A DNA stretch of 64,000 nt, from NCBI GenBank assembly GCA_963643465.1, contig CAVIJT010000007.1:1-64000 (forward strand), written 5' to 3'. The DNA comes from CAG-411 sp963643465 (GTDB lineage Bacteria; Bacillota; Clostridia; Lachnospirales; Lachnospiraceae). Positions 43,407-52,738 of the stretch are shown here, piece by piece. Made by a program: the position numbers and the translations under genes. Below the pieces are notes generated by a model. That model saw nothing but the letters and a program-made list of their open reading frames with translations, ran no database searches and had not been told where the DNA came from. Every line of letters starts with the position of its first letter. The first letter of the stretch is position 1.

Positions 43407-44063
43407 ATGGGCAGTATAGGATCAACTTTGGTTAGCATTTTATTGTGTTTGGTAATAGGGTACGCATTTGGAAACATTTCTACAGCTTATTTTGTGGGAA
43501 AGTTATATGGAAATGACATTAGAAAAGAAGGTAGTGGAAATTTAGGAAGTACCAATGCACTTAGAACCTTAGGAGTTAAGGCTGGAGCAATGACCTTTAT
43601 TGGTGATATTTCTAAGGCTGCGATTCCTATTTGGATTATTCGTTACTGTATCTTTTCCGGACAGAAAGAATACGGAATTTTAATGGCAATGTGGTATGGA
43701 CTAGGAGCTGTGTTAGGGCATAATTTTCCATGTTGGTTGCATTTTAAAGGTGGTAAGGGAATTGCAGTTACCGCAGCAGTGGTACTTGGAATTGCCAATT
43801 GGCCGCTGATGGTAGTTGGATTGTTACTATTTGTGGTAATTGTGGCACTTACAAAATATGTTTCATTAGGTTCCTTGGTAGTATCATTCTATCTGGTAGC
43901 TAATACATTAATATGGCATCGGGAGAGTCCATATTTTATACATATGTTATGTGTAAGTTTGCTATTTACCGCATTGGCTTTCTTTCAGCATCGTTCGAAT
44001 ATTGTCCGTTTGTTAAATGGAACGGAGCATAAACTGGGAGAGAAAAAGGACAGGAGGAAATAG
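43407..44063 (+). CDS. plsY: Acyl-phosphate glycerol-3-phosphate acyltransferase PlsY
   Basis: A 218-residue polytopic membrane acyltransferase catalysing the first acylation of glycerol-3-phosphate. The three PlsY motifs are visible: EGSGNLGSTNALR, GHNFPCWLHFKGGKGIA, and the C-terminal HRSNIVRLLNGTEHK. Five membrane spans are expected. It lies directly between der and gpsA, giving a neat unit that makes and uses glycerol-3-phosphate. Confidence 0.96.
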   Translation: MGSIGSTLVSILLCLVIGYAFGNISTAYFVGKLYGNDIRKEGSGNLGSTNALRTLGVKAGAMTFIGDISKAAIPIWIIRYCIFSGQKEYGILMAMWYGLGAVLGHNFPCWLHFKGGKGIAVTAAVVLGIANWPLMVVGLLLFVVIVALTKYVSLGSLVVSFYLVANTLIWHRESPYFIHMLCVSLLFTALAFFQHRSNIVRLLNGTEHKLGEKKDRRK

Positions 44064-44066
44064 AAC

Positions 44067-45080
44067 ATGAGTAAAGTAAGTTTATTGGGAGCAGGTAGCT
44101 GGGGAACTGCACTAGCAATTGTTCTAGCAAATAATGGACATGATGTTACACTTTGGTCTGCATTAGAAGCAGAGATAGCTATGTTGGAAACTTATCGTGA
44201 GCATAAGGATCGTTTGCCGGGAGTAAAACTTCCAGATAGTATAAAAGTTACATCTGATTTAGAGATGGCATGTTCTGATCCAGAGATTATCGTATTTTCT
44301 GTAGCTTCTCCATATGTAAGAAGCACAGCAAAACAATGCGCACCATATATAAAAGATGGACAGCTTATTGTAAATGTAGGAAAGGGAATTGAAGAAGAGT
44401 CTTTGATGACACTTAGCGATATTTTGCAAGAAGAGCTTCCAAAGGCAGAAATCACAGTTCTTTCCGGTCCTAGTCATGCAGAAGAAGTAAGCAAAGGCAT
44501 TCCTACAACTGTTGTAGTAGGTGCAAAAAAGAAACATACTGCAGAATTTATTCAAAATGTGTTTATGAATAAGGTATTTCGTGTATACATTAGTCCAGAT
44601 ATTATCAGCATTGAGCTTGGCGGTGCATTGAAAAATGTAATTGCATTAGCGGCAGGTATGGTAGATGGGTTAGGATTTGGAGATAACACAAAAGCTGCAT
44701 TGATGACAAGAGGAATTGCAGAAATTACCCGACTAGGTGTAGCTATGGGTGGCAAGAAAGAAACATTATGTGGACTTTCTGGAATTGGAGATTTGATTGT
44801 TACATGTACAAGTAATCATAGCAGAAATCATAATGCTGGTTATCTAATGGGAAAAGGATATAGCATGGAAGCTGCTATGGAAGAAGTAAAACAAGTAGTG
44901 GAAGGTGTATATTCTGCAAAATCTGCATTAAAACTTGCAAGAAAATATCAGGTGAGCATGCCAATTATTGAGGCAGTGAATCAAGTTTTATTCGAAGGAA
45001 AATCTGCACAAGACGCAACTTCTGAATTATTAACCAGAGACCGAGTAGCAGAATATCCTGAATTGGAATGGAGCGAATAA
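44067..45080 (+). CDS. gpsA: NAD(P)-dependent glycerol-3-phosphate dehydrogenase
   Basis: A 337-residue enzyme reducing DHAP to glycerol-3-phosphate for phospholipids. GAGSWGTALAIVLANNG is the N-terminal nucleotide-binding motif. LSGPSHAEEV, GGALKNVIALAAGMVDGLG (catalytic lysine) and the GLSGIGDLIVTC segment are typical. CAGGAGGAA precedes the ATG. It starts 4 bases after plsY. Confidence 0.97.
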   Translation: MSKVSLLGAGSWGTALAIVLANNGHDVTLWSALEAEIAMLETYREHKDRLPGVKLPDSIKVTSDLEMACSDPEIIVFSVASPYVRSTAKQCAPYIKDGQLIVNVGKGIEEESLMTLSDILQEELPKAEITVLSGPSHAEEVSKGIPTTVVVGAKKKHTAEFIQNVFMNKVFRVYISPDIISIELGGALKNVIALAAGMVDGLGFGDNTKAALMTRGIAEITRLGVAMGGKKETLCGLSGIGDLIVTCTSNHSRNHNAGYLMGKGYSMEAAMEEVKQVVEGVYSAKSALKLARKYQVSMPIIEAVNQVLFEGKSAQDATSELLTRDRVAEYPELEWSE

Positions 45081-45113
45081 ACATTCGGAAAAAGGAAAGG
45101 TCGTGTATTCGAC

Positions 45114-46982
45114 GTGAAGGAACGAAGAAAAATAAGATTTAAGAATATAGCTCAAACATTGGCTTTGGCTTTATGCGATATCGTGATTATATGTATGGTA
45201 TCTGTTTTGGCATTGTTGCTTCGATTCGACATGCATTATGAGGCAATTCCTGAATATTATTTAGAGTGGATGTATGCCTATTTACCCATTCACATTTTCT
45301 GTACATTGATTATTTTTTATTTTTGCAAGATGTATCGCATTTTGTGGAGATATGCCAGCTTCAATGAAATGGCACATATCATTTCGGGTGTGTTTTTGAC
45401 TACTATGTTGCAGTGGATTGTGATGTGGAGTATGAAATGTCGTATGCCAATCAGTTTTCATTTACTGACATTTGTGTTTCTTATTGCATTTACTACATTG
45501 GAACGATTTGCATACCGCATAATGATAGAGACAAAAAATCGTTATTTGGAATTACCGAACCATTCCAGCTCGGCAAGTATTATGATTATTGGTGCTGGAG
45601 ATGCTGGACGTGTGATGTTGAATGAGATTACTGCCAGTCAGTATATACAGGGTAAGGTTGTTTGTTTTATTGATGATGACCCAGAGAAAATAGGAAAACG
45701 ATTAAATGGAGTTCCTATTGTTGGCGGAAGAAATGCTATTATAGAGACCGCTAAAAATTATGATATCACAGAAATAATTGTGGCTCTTCCTTCGATTTCT
45801 GTAAAAGAACGAAGTGTGATTTTGAATATTTGTCAAGAGACTAATTGTAATGTACGCATTTTGCCTGGTGTATACCAGTTAATCAATGGAGAAGTGAGTA
45901 TTAGCAAACTTCGTCAGGTAGAAGTGGAAGATTTACTTGGCAGAGATCAAATCAAAGTAGACCTAGATTCTATTATGGGTTATGTCAGTGGAAAGCGAGT
46001 AATGGTTACTGGCGGTGGTGGTTCTATCGGAAGCGAACTTTGCAGACAGATTGCCTCTAAAAATCCGGAAATGCTTATTATTGTAGATATTTATGAGAAT
46101 AACGCATATGAGATACAACAGGAGTTAAGGTATAATTATCCGGATTTATCGTTAGTAGTATTGATTGCATCTGTGCGTAATACAAACCGTATGAATGGAA
46201 TTTTTGAGCATTATAAACCGCAAATTGTTTATCATGCAGCGGCGCATAAGCATGTTCCACTGATGGAGGCAAGTCCTAACGAAGCCATTAAAAATAATGT
46301 GTTTGGAACGTACAAAACTGCCAAAGCGGCTGGTGAAAATGGTGTGGAAAAGTTTGTTATGATTTCTACGGATAAAGCGGTAAACCCAACCAATATTATG
46401 GGTGCATCCAAACGAATCTGCGAGATGATTATACAAACATTTAATCGTCAGTATGAAACAGAATTTGTGGCAGTGCGTTTTGGAAATGTCCTTGGAAGTA
46501 ACGGAAGTGTAATTCCATTGTTTAAAAAGCAGATTCAACGTGGTGGGCCAGTTACCGTAACACATCCGGATATTATCCGCTATTTTATGACTATTTCAGA
46601 AGCTGTATCACTTGTGTTGCAGGCTGGTGCATATGCCAAGGGAGGAGAAATCTTTGTTCTTGATATGGGTGAGCCAGTTAAGATATTGGATTTAGCATAC
46701 AATTTGATTCGTTTATCTGGATATGTTCCAAATGAGGACATTAAAATTACCTTTACCGGATTGCGTCCGGGAGAAAAGCTATTTGAAGAACTTTTGATGG
46801 ATGAAGAAGGTTTGACTAAGACAGCCAATGAAATGATATACATTGGAAAACCTATTGAAATTAATGAAGCGTTATTTCAAAAACAGCTTGCTAATTTACA
46901 GGAAGCTGCAGTGGACGAAACGAAGAATATTCGCAGTATGGTACAGGAAATTGTACCAACTTATGTGAGAAAAGAAGAATAA
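45114..46982 (+). CDS. UDP-sugar 4,6-dehydratase, CapD/PglF-like membrane protein
   Basis: A 622-residue protein. Four N-terminal membrane spans (about residues 10-135) are followed by a CoA-binding-like Rossmann domain (IMIIGAGDAGRVMLNE, about 155-280) and a C-terminal short-chain dehydratase domain with VTGGGGSIGSELC near 300. That domain also has the M-I-S-T-D-K-A-V-N-P-T-N-I-M-G-A-S-K-R block typical of UDP-GlcNAc C6-dehydratases. It likely makes UDP-4-keto-6-deoxy-GlcNAc for a diamino or deoxy sugar. The start is GTG, with AAAGGAAAGG rather far upstream. It opens the polysaccharide cluster. Confidence 0.9.
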   Translation: MKERRKIRFKNIAQTLALALCDIVIICMVSVLALLLRFDMHYEAIPEYYLEWMYAYLPIHIFCTLIIFYFCKMYRILWRYASFNEMAHIISGVFLTTMLQWIVMWSMKCRMPISFHLLTFVFLIAFTTLERFAYRIMIETKNRYLELPNHSSSASIMIIGAGDAGRVMLNEITASQYIQGKVVCFIDDDPEKIGKRLNGVPIVGGRNAIIETAKNYDITEIIVALPSISVKERSVILNICQETNCNVRILPGVYQLINGEVSISKLRQVEVEDLLGRDQIKVDLDSIMGYVSGKRVMVTGGGGSIGSELCRQIASKNPEMLIIVDIYENNAYEIQQELRYNYPDLSLVVLIASVRNTNRMNGIFEHYKPQIVYHAAAHKHVPLMEASPNEAIKNNVFGTYKTAKAAGENGVEKFVMISTDKAVNPTNIMGASKRICEMIIQTFNRQYETEFVAVRFGNVLGSNGSVIPLFKKQIQRGGPVTVTHPDIIRYFMTISEAVSLVLQAGAYAKGGEIFVLDMGEPVKILDLAYNLIRLSGYVPNEDIKITFTGLRPGEKLFEELLMDEEGLTKTANEMIYIGKPIEINEALFQKQLANLQEAAVDETKNIRSMVQEIVPTYVRKEE

Positions 46983-47017
46983 GTTATTTGTGTTTATAAA
47001 AAGAAAGGGAGACGATT

Positions 47018-47650
47018 ATGTACCAGTATATAAAGAGAGGAATTGATTTTATACTTTCACTGATGGGGTGCGTGGTTTCGTCACCCTTTTTTCTGCTTTT
47101 ATGCCTTGCTATTAAGTTAGACAGCAAAGGTCCTATTTTGTTTAAGCAGAAAAGAGTTGGTAAGAATAAAAAGCATTTCATGATTTTAAAGTTTCGAACT
47201 ATGCGTATTGATACGCCAAAGGATACACCTACACATTTATTGCAGGACCCAGAGCAATATATTACAAAAGTAGGTAAGTTTTTGAGAAAGACCAGTTTAG
47301 ATGAACTTCCACAGATTTTTAATATTCTTGCAGGTCAGATGAGTATTGTTGGTCCAAGACCAGCACTTTGGAATCAGTATGATTTGATTGAAGAACGAGA
47401 CAAATATGGTGCCAATGATGTAGTGCCAGGACTTACTGGCTGGGCGCAAATTAATGGAAGAGATGAGTTGCCTATTCCGGATAAAGCCAAATTAGACGGG
47501 GAATATGTGGAGAAAATGAGTTTTCTTTTTGACTGTAAATGCTTTTTTAAGACCTTTACCAGTGTGTTAAAGCACGAAGGTGTGGTAGAAGGCGGAACAG
47601 GTACTCTGGAAAAAGAAGAAGGCACATCTGAGCATGAACTGGAAAGGTGA
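47018..47650 (+). CDS. Initiating undecaprenyl-phosphate sugar phosphotransferase
   Basis: A 210-residue bacterial sugar transferase (PglC/WbaP C-terminal type) that attaches the first sugar-phosphate to the lipid carrier. It has one N-terminal hydrophobic hairpin (about residues 8-35), then KRVGKNKKHFMILKFRTM, LRKTSLDELPQIFNIL, MSIVGPRPAL and PGLTGWAQINGRD. The length suits the minimal monotopic PglC class. AAAGGGAG precedes the ATG. Confidence 0.93.
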   Translation: MYQYIKRGIDFILSLMGCVVSSPFFLLLCLAIKLDSKGPILFKQKRVGKNKKHFMILKFRTMRIDTPKDTPTHLLQDPEQYITKVGKFLRKTSLDELPQIFNILAGQMSIVGPRPALWNQYDLIEERDKYGANDVVPGLTGWAQINGRDELPIPDKAKLDGEYVEKMSFLFDCKCFFKTFTSVLKHEGVVEGGTGTLEKEEGTSEHELER

Positions 47651-47659
47651 TTGAATATT

Positions 47660-48523
47660 ATGAAAAAGGTGCTGATTATAGGGAAAAACAGCTATATTGG
47701 ATTGTCTTTTCAACAATGGATACGGGAAACTGAGCCAGAGTGGATTGTAGATTGCATTTCCAGTAGAGATAACGTATGGCAATCAGCCAATTATGGAGAA
47801 TATGATACGATTTTACATGTGGCAGGAATTGCCCATGTGGATGCTTCAAAAGACATGGAAGATATGTATTATAAAATCAATCGAGATTTAACAGTTGACA
47901 GTTGTAGAAAAGCAAAAAAAGAAGGATGCAAACAGTTTGTATTTTTGTCTAGCTTGATTGTGTATGGTGAAAGCCACAGTTTAGAACCCGTTCGAATCAC
48001 AAAAGATACCGTTCCTCATCCAAACGGGTTTTATGGACAAAGCAAATTAGAGGCAGAAACAGGCATTTTTGAGCAGGAGACAGAGGATTTTTTTGTGTCA
48101 GTTATTCGGCCGCCTATGGTATATGGAAAAGGGTCCAAAGGAAATTATCCAAAACTTGCAAAACTTGCCACATCTTTTCCTATTTTTCCTGAATTTCCGA
48201 ACCAAAGAAGTATGATACATATTGATAATTTGTGCGAATGTATTCGTCTTATAATTGCAGAGGAAGCCAGAGGCGTATTTTGTCCGCAAAATAAAGAATA
48301 TGTGTCTACTACAGAACTTGTGCGTGAAATTGCTAAAAACAGCGGAAAAAAGATGCACACAACAAAATGGTTCAATCCATTGATACGTTTGGCGTCAAAG
48401 AAAGTAAATATGCTGAATAAGGTATTTGGTAGTTTGGTATATGAAAAAGAAATGTCAGACTGTTTTGGGTGGTCTTATTGTGTGCATGATTTTAAAGAAA
48501 GCATAAAGCAAACACAAACATAG
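47660..48523 (+). CDS. NAD-dependent epimerase/dehydratase
   Basis: A 287-residue extended short-chain dehydrogenase. The N-terminal IIGKNSYIG replaces the usual GxxGxxG glycine pattern in part. YGQSKLEAE supplies the catalytic Tyr and Lys. It resembles the WcaG/WbpV-like sugar epimerases or reductases acting on the nucleotide or lipid-linked sugar made by the upstream dehydratase. The ATG at 47660 is chosen over an upstream TTG at 47651, with AAAGGTG about 10 bases ahead. The specific sugar is unknown. Confidence 0.82.
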   Translation: MKKVLIIGKNSYIGLSFQQWIRETEPEWIVDCISSRDNVWQSANYGEYDTILHVAGIAHVDASKDMEDMYYKINRDLTVDSCRKAKKEGCKQFVFLSSLIVYGESHSLEPVRITKDTVPHPNGFYGQSKLEAETGIFEQETEDFFVSVIRPPMVYGKGSKGNYPKLAKLATSFPIFPEFPNQRSMIHIDNLCECIRLIIAEEARGVFCPQNKEYVSTTELVREIAKNSGKKMHTTKWFNPLIRLASKKVNMLNKVFGSLVYEKEMSDCFGWSYCVHDFKESIKQTQT

Positions 48524-48552
48524 AATTTTATTGCAGAAATGGAGTTGGTGAA

Positions 48553-49698
48553 ATGAAAGCGTTGATGCTTGCCTCGGTAGCATCCATGATTGATCAGTTT
48601 AATATGGAAAATATTGCGTTGTTGCAAAGTATGGGTTATCAGGTGGATGTAGCATGTAATTTTTCTCAGGGAAGCACTTCTAGTAAAGAGCGCATGGAGG
48701 CATTTCAAGAAGAATTAAAAGAGAAACAGATTCGTTCCATTGCTGTGCCAATTCCACGAAAAATTTCTGCAATCAAAGAAATTATTATGTCCTATCGGCA
48801 AGTAAAAAAACTTGTAGAGCAGGAAGAATATCAACTGATACATTGCCATTCACCCATTGGAGGAGCAATTGCACGAATGGCATGTAAAAAACAGAGGAAA
48901 AAAGGTCTGCGTGTCATTTACACTGCACATGGATTTCATTTTTATACTAGCGCACCAAAGAAAAATTGGATGATTTTTTATCCTATCGAAAAATGGCTTT
49001 CTAAATATACCGATGTTTTAATTACTATTTGTAAAGAAGATTATGAACGGGCAAAACGATGTATGAATGCCAAAGAAATTGTATATATTCCGGGAATTGG
49101 AGTTGATACAGAGCGTATTGGTGCTATGCCAAAACATGAGGAAAAGCGACAGGAGCTTGGACTGGGGAAACAGGATATATTATTAGTATCTATTGGTGAA
49201 TTGAATAGAAATAAGAATCATGAAGTTATTCTTCGGGCAATGGCAAAATTAAAGCGAAAAGATGTGCATTTGGCAATTTGCGGAAAGGGTGATTTGGAAA
49301 CCTATTTAACACAATTAGCCATAGAACTTGGAATTGAAAAACAGGTGCATTTACTAGGATTTCGTACGGATGCCAAAGAGTGGTTGACGGTTGCTGATAT
49401 GTTTGTATTTCCGTCTTTTCGGGAAGGATTGCCAGTATCACTTATGGAAGCTATGGCGGCTGGACTTCCAGTTGTAGCAACAAAAATTCGAGGTACTACA
49501 GATTTGATCGTGCCGGGAAATGGTGGATACTTGCATGATGCTACAGATGTAGAAAATATGTCTTATTCTATTGGTGAACTATTAAACGATGATAGAAAAC
49601 GACAAGAGATGGGAGATTATAACCAAAAAGTCATTTGTAATTTTAGTATTACAAAAGTACAGGAAATTATGAAAACTATTTATGAAGAGAGCAAATGA
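48553..49698 (+). CDS. Glycosyltransferase family 4
   Basis: A 381-residue GT-B glycosyltransferase. The N-terminal acceptor half includes IHCHSPIGGAIARMA and YTAHGFHFY. The donor half has the family 4 E-x7-E motif in FREGLPVSLMEAMAAGLPVVAT and SIGELNRNKNHEVILRAMAKL. It is similar to EpsD-type transferases of capsule clusters. TGGAGTTGG precedes the ATG. The donor sugar is not predictable. Confidence 0.88.
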   Translation: MKALMLASVASMIDQFNMENIALLQSMGYQVDVACNFSQGSTSSKERMEAFQEELKEKQIRSIAVPIPRKISAIKEIIMSYRQVKKLVEQEEYQLIHCHSPIGGAIARMACKKQRKKGLRVIYTAHGFHFYTSAPKKNWMIFYPIEKWLSKYTDVLITICKEDYERAKRCMNAKEIVYIPGIGVDTERIGAMPKHEEKRQELGLGKQDILLVSIGELNRNKNHEVILRAMAKLKRKDVHLAICGKGDLETYLTQLAIELGIEKQVHLLGFRTDAKEWLTVADMFVFPSFREGLPVSLMEAMAAGLPVVATKIRGTTDLIVPGNGGYLHDATDVENMSYSIGELLNDDRKRQEMGDYNQKVICNFSITKVQEIMKTIYEESK

Positions 49699-49715
49699 TA
49701 TAAGGAGGATGTCAG

Positions 49716-50831
49716 GTGGCAATACGAGTATTACATATGTTGCATAGCATGAATCGTGGCGGTGCAGAAACTATGTTAATGAATTATTATAGAAATTTAG
49801 ATAGAACCAAGGTACAATTTGATTTTTTATTGACATATGAGAAAACCAGCGATTATGAAGAGGAGATACTTTCTCTTGGAGGTAGAGTATTTCATTTAAC
49901 GCCGCTAACGTTAAAAAATATGAAAACATATTGTAGGGATGTAGAAGTGTTTTTAAAAACTCATCCAGAATACCAAATTGTACATTCTCATACATCTAGC
50001 AAAAGTGCCATTCCTCTTCGTATTGCAAAAAAGTGTGGCATTCCGGTAAGAATCAGCCATTCCCACAATATGTTTTTGGCTAACGGATTTTCAGCAAAAG
50101 AGATACTTAGAAAGGCACTTAGAAAACCGCTTAGAAAAGTGAGTACCCACAATTTTGCCTGCTCAAAAGAAGCTGCAATTTGGTTATATGGGGAGGATTT
50201 CTGGAAAAACGGAAAAGTGCGTATTATGAAAAATGCCATTGATTTGGAACGCTTTTCTTACCAAGAAGAAAAACGACAAGCGTTAAGAAAGGAATATGGC
50301 TTAGAGGATGCTTTTGTAGTAGGTCATGTAGGACGTTTTGATGCACAAAAGAATCATACATTTTTGCTAGAAATTTTTGCAGAAATAAAAAAGCAAAAAG
50401 AAAATGCGGTGCTTATGCTAGTAGGTGATGGAAACCTTAAAGAACAGACACAGAAACAAGCAGAGCAGATGGGGATTACGGATTCCATTCGTTTTATGGG
50501 TGTTCGAGAAGATGTACCGGATTGGATGCATGTAATGGATGTATTTCTATTTCCGTCTTTGTTTGAAGGGCTTGGAATTGTCTTAATAGAGGCACAAACC
50601 TGTGGCTTACCATGCTATACTTCAAAAGATGTGGTTGCAAAGGAAGCAAAGATTTCTGATTTACTTACCTTTGTAAGTTTGGAAGAAGGTCCTAAATATT
50701 GGGCAGATACTATGTTGCAATATAATTTTTCGAAAGAGCGAAGTTCTCATATTGCAGAAGCAGCAAAACATGGGTATGATATCAAAAAGAGTGCTAAGGA
50801 AATGCAAAATTTTTATTTAAAGAGAAAATAG
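49716..50831 (+). CDS. Glycosyltransferase family 4 (EpsF-like)
   Basis: A 371-residue GT-B enzyme. VLHMLHSMNRGGAETMLMNY is a typical EpsF/CapM-like start, HSHTSSKSAIPLRIAKKCG lies in the acceptor half, and FPSLFEGLGIVLIEAQTCGL carries the donor-binding glutamates. The start is GTG, 7 bases after AAGGAGG. It follows the previous transferase by 17 bases. Confidence 0.88.
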   Translation: MAIRVLHMLHSMNRGGAETMLMNYYRNLDRTKVQFDFLLTYEKTSDYEEEILSLGGRVFHLTPLTLKNMKTYCRDVEVFLKTHPEYQIVHSHTSSKSAIPLRIAKKCGIPVRISHSHNMFLANGFSAKEILRKALRKPLRKVSTHNFACSKEAAIWLYGEDFWKNGKVRIMKNAIDLERFSYQEEKRQALRKEYGLEDAFVVGHVGRFDAQKNHTFLLEIFAEIKKQKENAVLMLVGDGNLKEQTQKQAEQMGITDSIRFMGVREDVPDWMHVMDVFLFPSLFEGLGIVLIEAQTCGLPCYTSKDVVAKEAKISDLLTFVSLEEGPKYWADTMLQYNFSKERSSHIAEAAKHGYDIKKSAKEMQNFYLKRK

Positions 50832-50929
50832 CAGTTTTGTGCTATTGAAAAGAAGAGAAAATCAATTGTTTGAAATATAATCAGACAGTGTCCTATAAAA
50901 ACGAAAGTTGAAGGAAAGGATGAAGAAAA

Positions 50930-51811
50930 ATGGATGCACTGCTTACCATTTTGACTCCCACTTATAATCGTGGAGAATGTATGAAAAAATTATATGAAAG
51001 TTTAAAACGACAAATCAATAAAAGTTTTATTTGGTATATTGTAGACGATGGTAGTACAGATGACACAAAGCAGATTGTGGCGGCATTTCAAAAAGAAAAT
51101 CACATACCGATTCGTTATGAAAAAAAGAAAAATGGCGGGAAACATACCGCATTAAATAAAGGAATTAAAAACATTGAGACAGAACTTACTATGATTGTAG
51201 ATAGTGATGATTGTCTTACAGCAGATGCTACTCAGACTATATTTGAAGATTGGATTACTAACTGTGACAATGGTATTGGTGGGATGGTATATTTGCGAGG
51301 ACATTCAGGCTTTGAAGTAATTGGAGACAAATGGCCTTATGATGAGCAATTTGGAAATACCATTACACATACTTGCAACAAAGGTATTAAAGGAGATAAA
51401 GCGGAAGTATATCAGACAGCACTGTTAAAAAAATGTCCGTTTCCAGAATTTGAAGATGAAACTTTTTTATCAGAGGCGTGTGTCTGGATTGAAATTGCAA
51501 AGACAACCAACGTATTTATGCGAAATAAGATTATTTACATTACAGAGTATCGGGAAGATGGTCTGACCGAAAGCGGAAGAAGAATGCAGGTACAAAATCC
51601 AAAAGGTGCTTTAGTGAATGCAAGAGCCTATATGTGGAAGACATTTTCTTTTAAAATTAAGTTGAAAAATGCCATTTTGTATCATTGCTATGGAAAATTT
51701 GCAGGAGTTTCCTTTGGTGATTTATGGAAAGAAAGTCCTAATAAATTGTGTACCTTAATGGGATTTCTTCCCGGACTTGTTTTGAAGAAAAAATGGGAAA
51801 AGTACCGTTAA
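50930..51811 (+). CDS. Glycosyltransferase family 2
   Basis: A 293-residue GT-A enzyme. It has TILTPTYNRGECMKKLYESL, WYIVDDGSTDDT and the metal-binding DSDD in MIVDSDDCLTADA, then a C-terminal variable domain. GAAAGGATG precedes the ATG. A 98-base gap before it contains TATAAT at 50876 but no matching -35 that I trust. Confidence 0.87.
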   Translation: MDALLTILTPTYNRGECMKKLYESLKRQINKSFIWYIVDDGSTDDTKQIVAAFQKENHIPIRYEKKKNGGKHTALNKGIKNIETELTMIVDSDDCLTADATQTIFEDWITNCDNGIGGMVYLRGHSGFEVIGDKWPYDEQFGNTITHTCNKGIKGDKAEVYQTALLKKCPFPEFEDETFLSEACVWIEIAKTTNVFMRNKIIYITEYREDGLTESGRRMQVQNPKGALVNARAYMWKTFSFKIKLKNAILYHCYGKFAGVSFGDLWKESPNKLCTLMGFLPGLVLKKKWEKYR

Positions 51812-51865
51812 ACGTCCAGATTTATTGTGCAGACACTACCATAAAGAAAAGAAAGCAGGAATGAT

Positions 51866-52738
51866 ATGAAACGTTATGCAGGGATTGTAGTATTATACCA
51901 GCCAGATCTTAAAGTATACGAAAACATGCTGACTTACATGGAAGCATTGGAATGTGTGTTTGTGATGGATAATTCTACAGAATATAAGGATGAACTCATT
52001 GATAAAATAAAAGCCAATCCCAAATGTGTATATATGTCTATGAATGGAAATCTTGGACTTGCAGGTGCTTTAAACAAAGGTTGTCATATGGCTTATGAAA
52101 AGGGATTTGATTATATTCTTACTATGGATCAAGATTCTGCCTTTGAAGAAGGGGCGGTAGACCGTTTGATACAAAAAGCAGAGCAGGAAACAGAAAACTT
52201 GGGAATTGTAGCACCGAATGTGACTGCTGTTTATCCGGATTTGGAGACAGGTGAACGAAAAGTAGCTTATGTACTTCAGGAAACCACAGGAGAATATGAC
52301 CAGACATGGGTAATGACTTCGGGCAGTCTTATGAATTTAGCTGCTTTTGAGGCTGTAGGGGGATTTAATGAAGATTTTTTCATTGCGCATATTGATGTAG
52401 ATTTTGGTATTAAACTGACACTTGCAGGATATAAGACGAAAATGCTTGGCGATGCTATGATTTATCAGCGATTTGGTCATTCTATGCCTAAAAAAATATT
52501 ATGGAAGACAGTATATCCATGGTATGAAGCACCAAACCGAACATACTATTTATTTCGAAACCACACATATATGATGAAAAAATATGGAAAAGAAATTAAA
52601 CCATTGGTACATGTCTCTTTAGTCAATCATCTGATAAAGATTATTTTATTTGAAAATAAAAAACTAGAAAAAATAAAGTGTGCCTGGTTAGGATATTTGG
52701 ATGGACGAAAAGGAAAGCTGGGAAAATGGAATGGATAA
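51866..52738 (+). CDS. Glycosyltransferase family 2, rhamnosyltransferase-like
   Basis: A 290-residue GT-A enzyme resembling the RfbF/WbbL rhamnosyltransferases: GIVVLYQPDLKVYENM, NLGLAGALNKG, and the DxD-like TMDQDSAF. The C-terminal part has the H-x-D-V-D-F-G pattern of this group. The ribosome site is a modest GCAGGA. Its stop overlaps the start of the next gene by 8 bases. Confidence 0.86.
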   Translation: MKRYAGIVVLYQPDLKVYENMLTYMEALECVFVMDNSTEYKDELIDKIKANPKCVYMSMNGNLGLAGALNKGCHMAYEKGFDYILTMDQDSAFEEGAVDRLIQKAEQETENLGIVAPNVTAVYPDLETGERKVAYVLQETTGEYDQTWVMTSGSLMNLAAFEAVGGFNEDFFIAHIDVDFGIKLTLAGYKTKMLGDAMIYQRFGHSMPKKILWKTVYPWYEAPNRTYYLFRNHTYMMKKYGKEIKPLVHVSLVNHLIKIILFENKKLEKIKCAWLGYLDGRKGKLGKWNG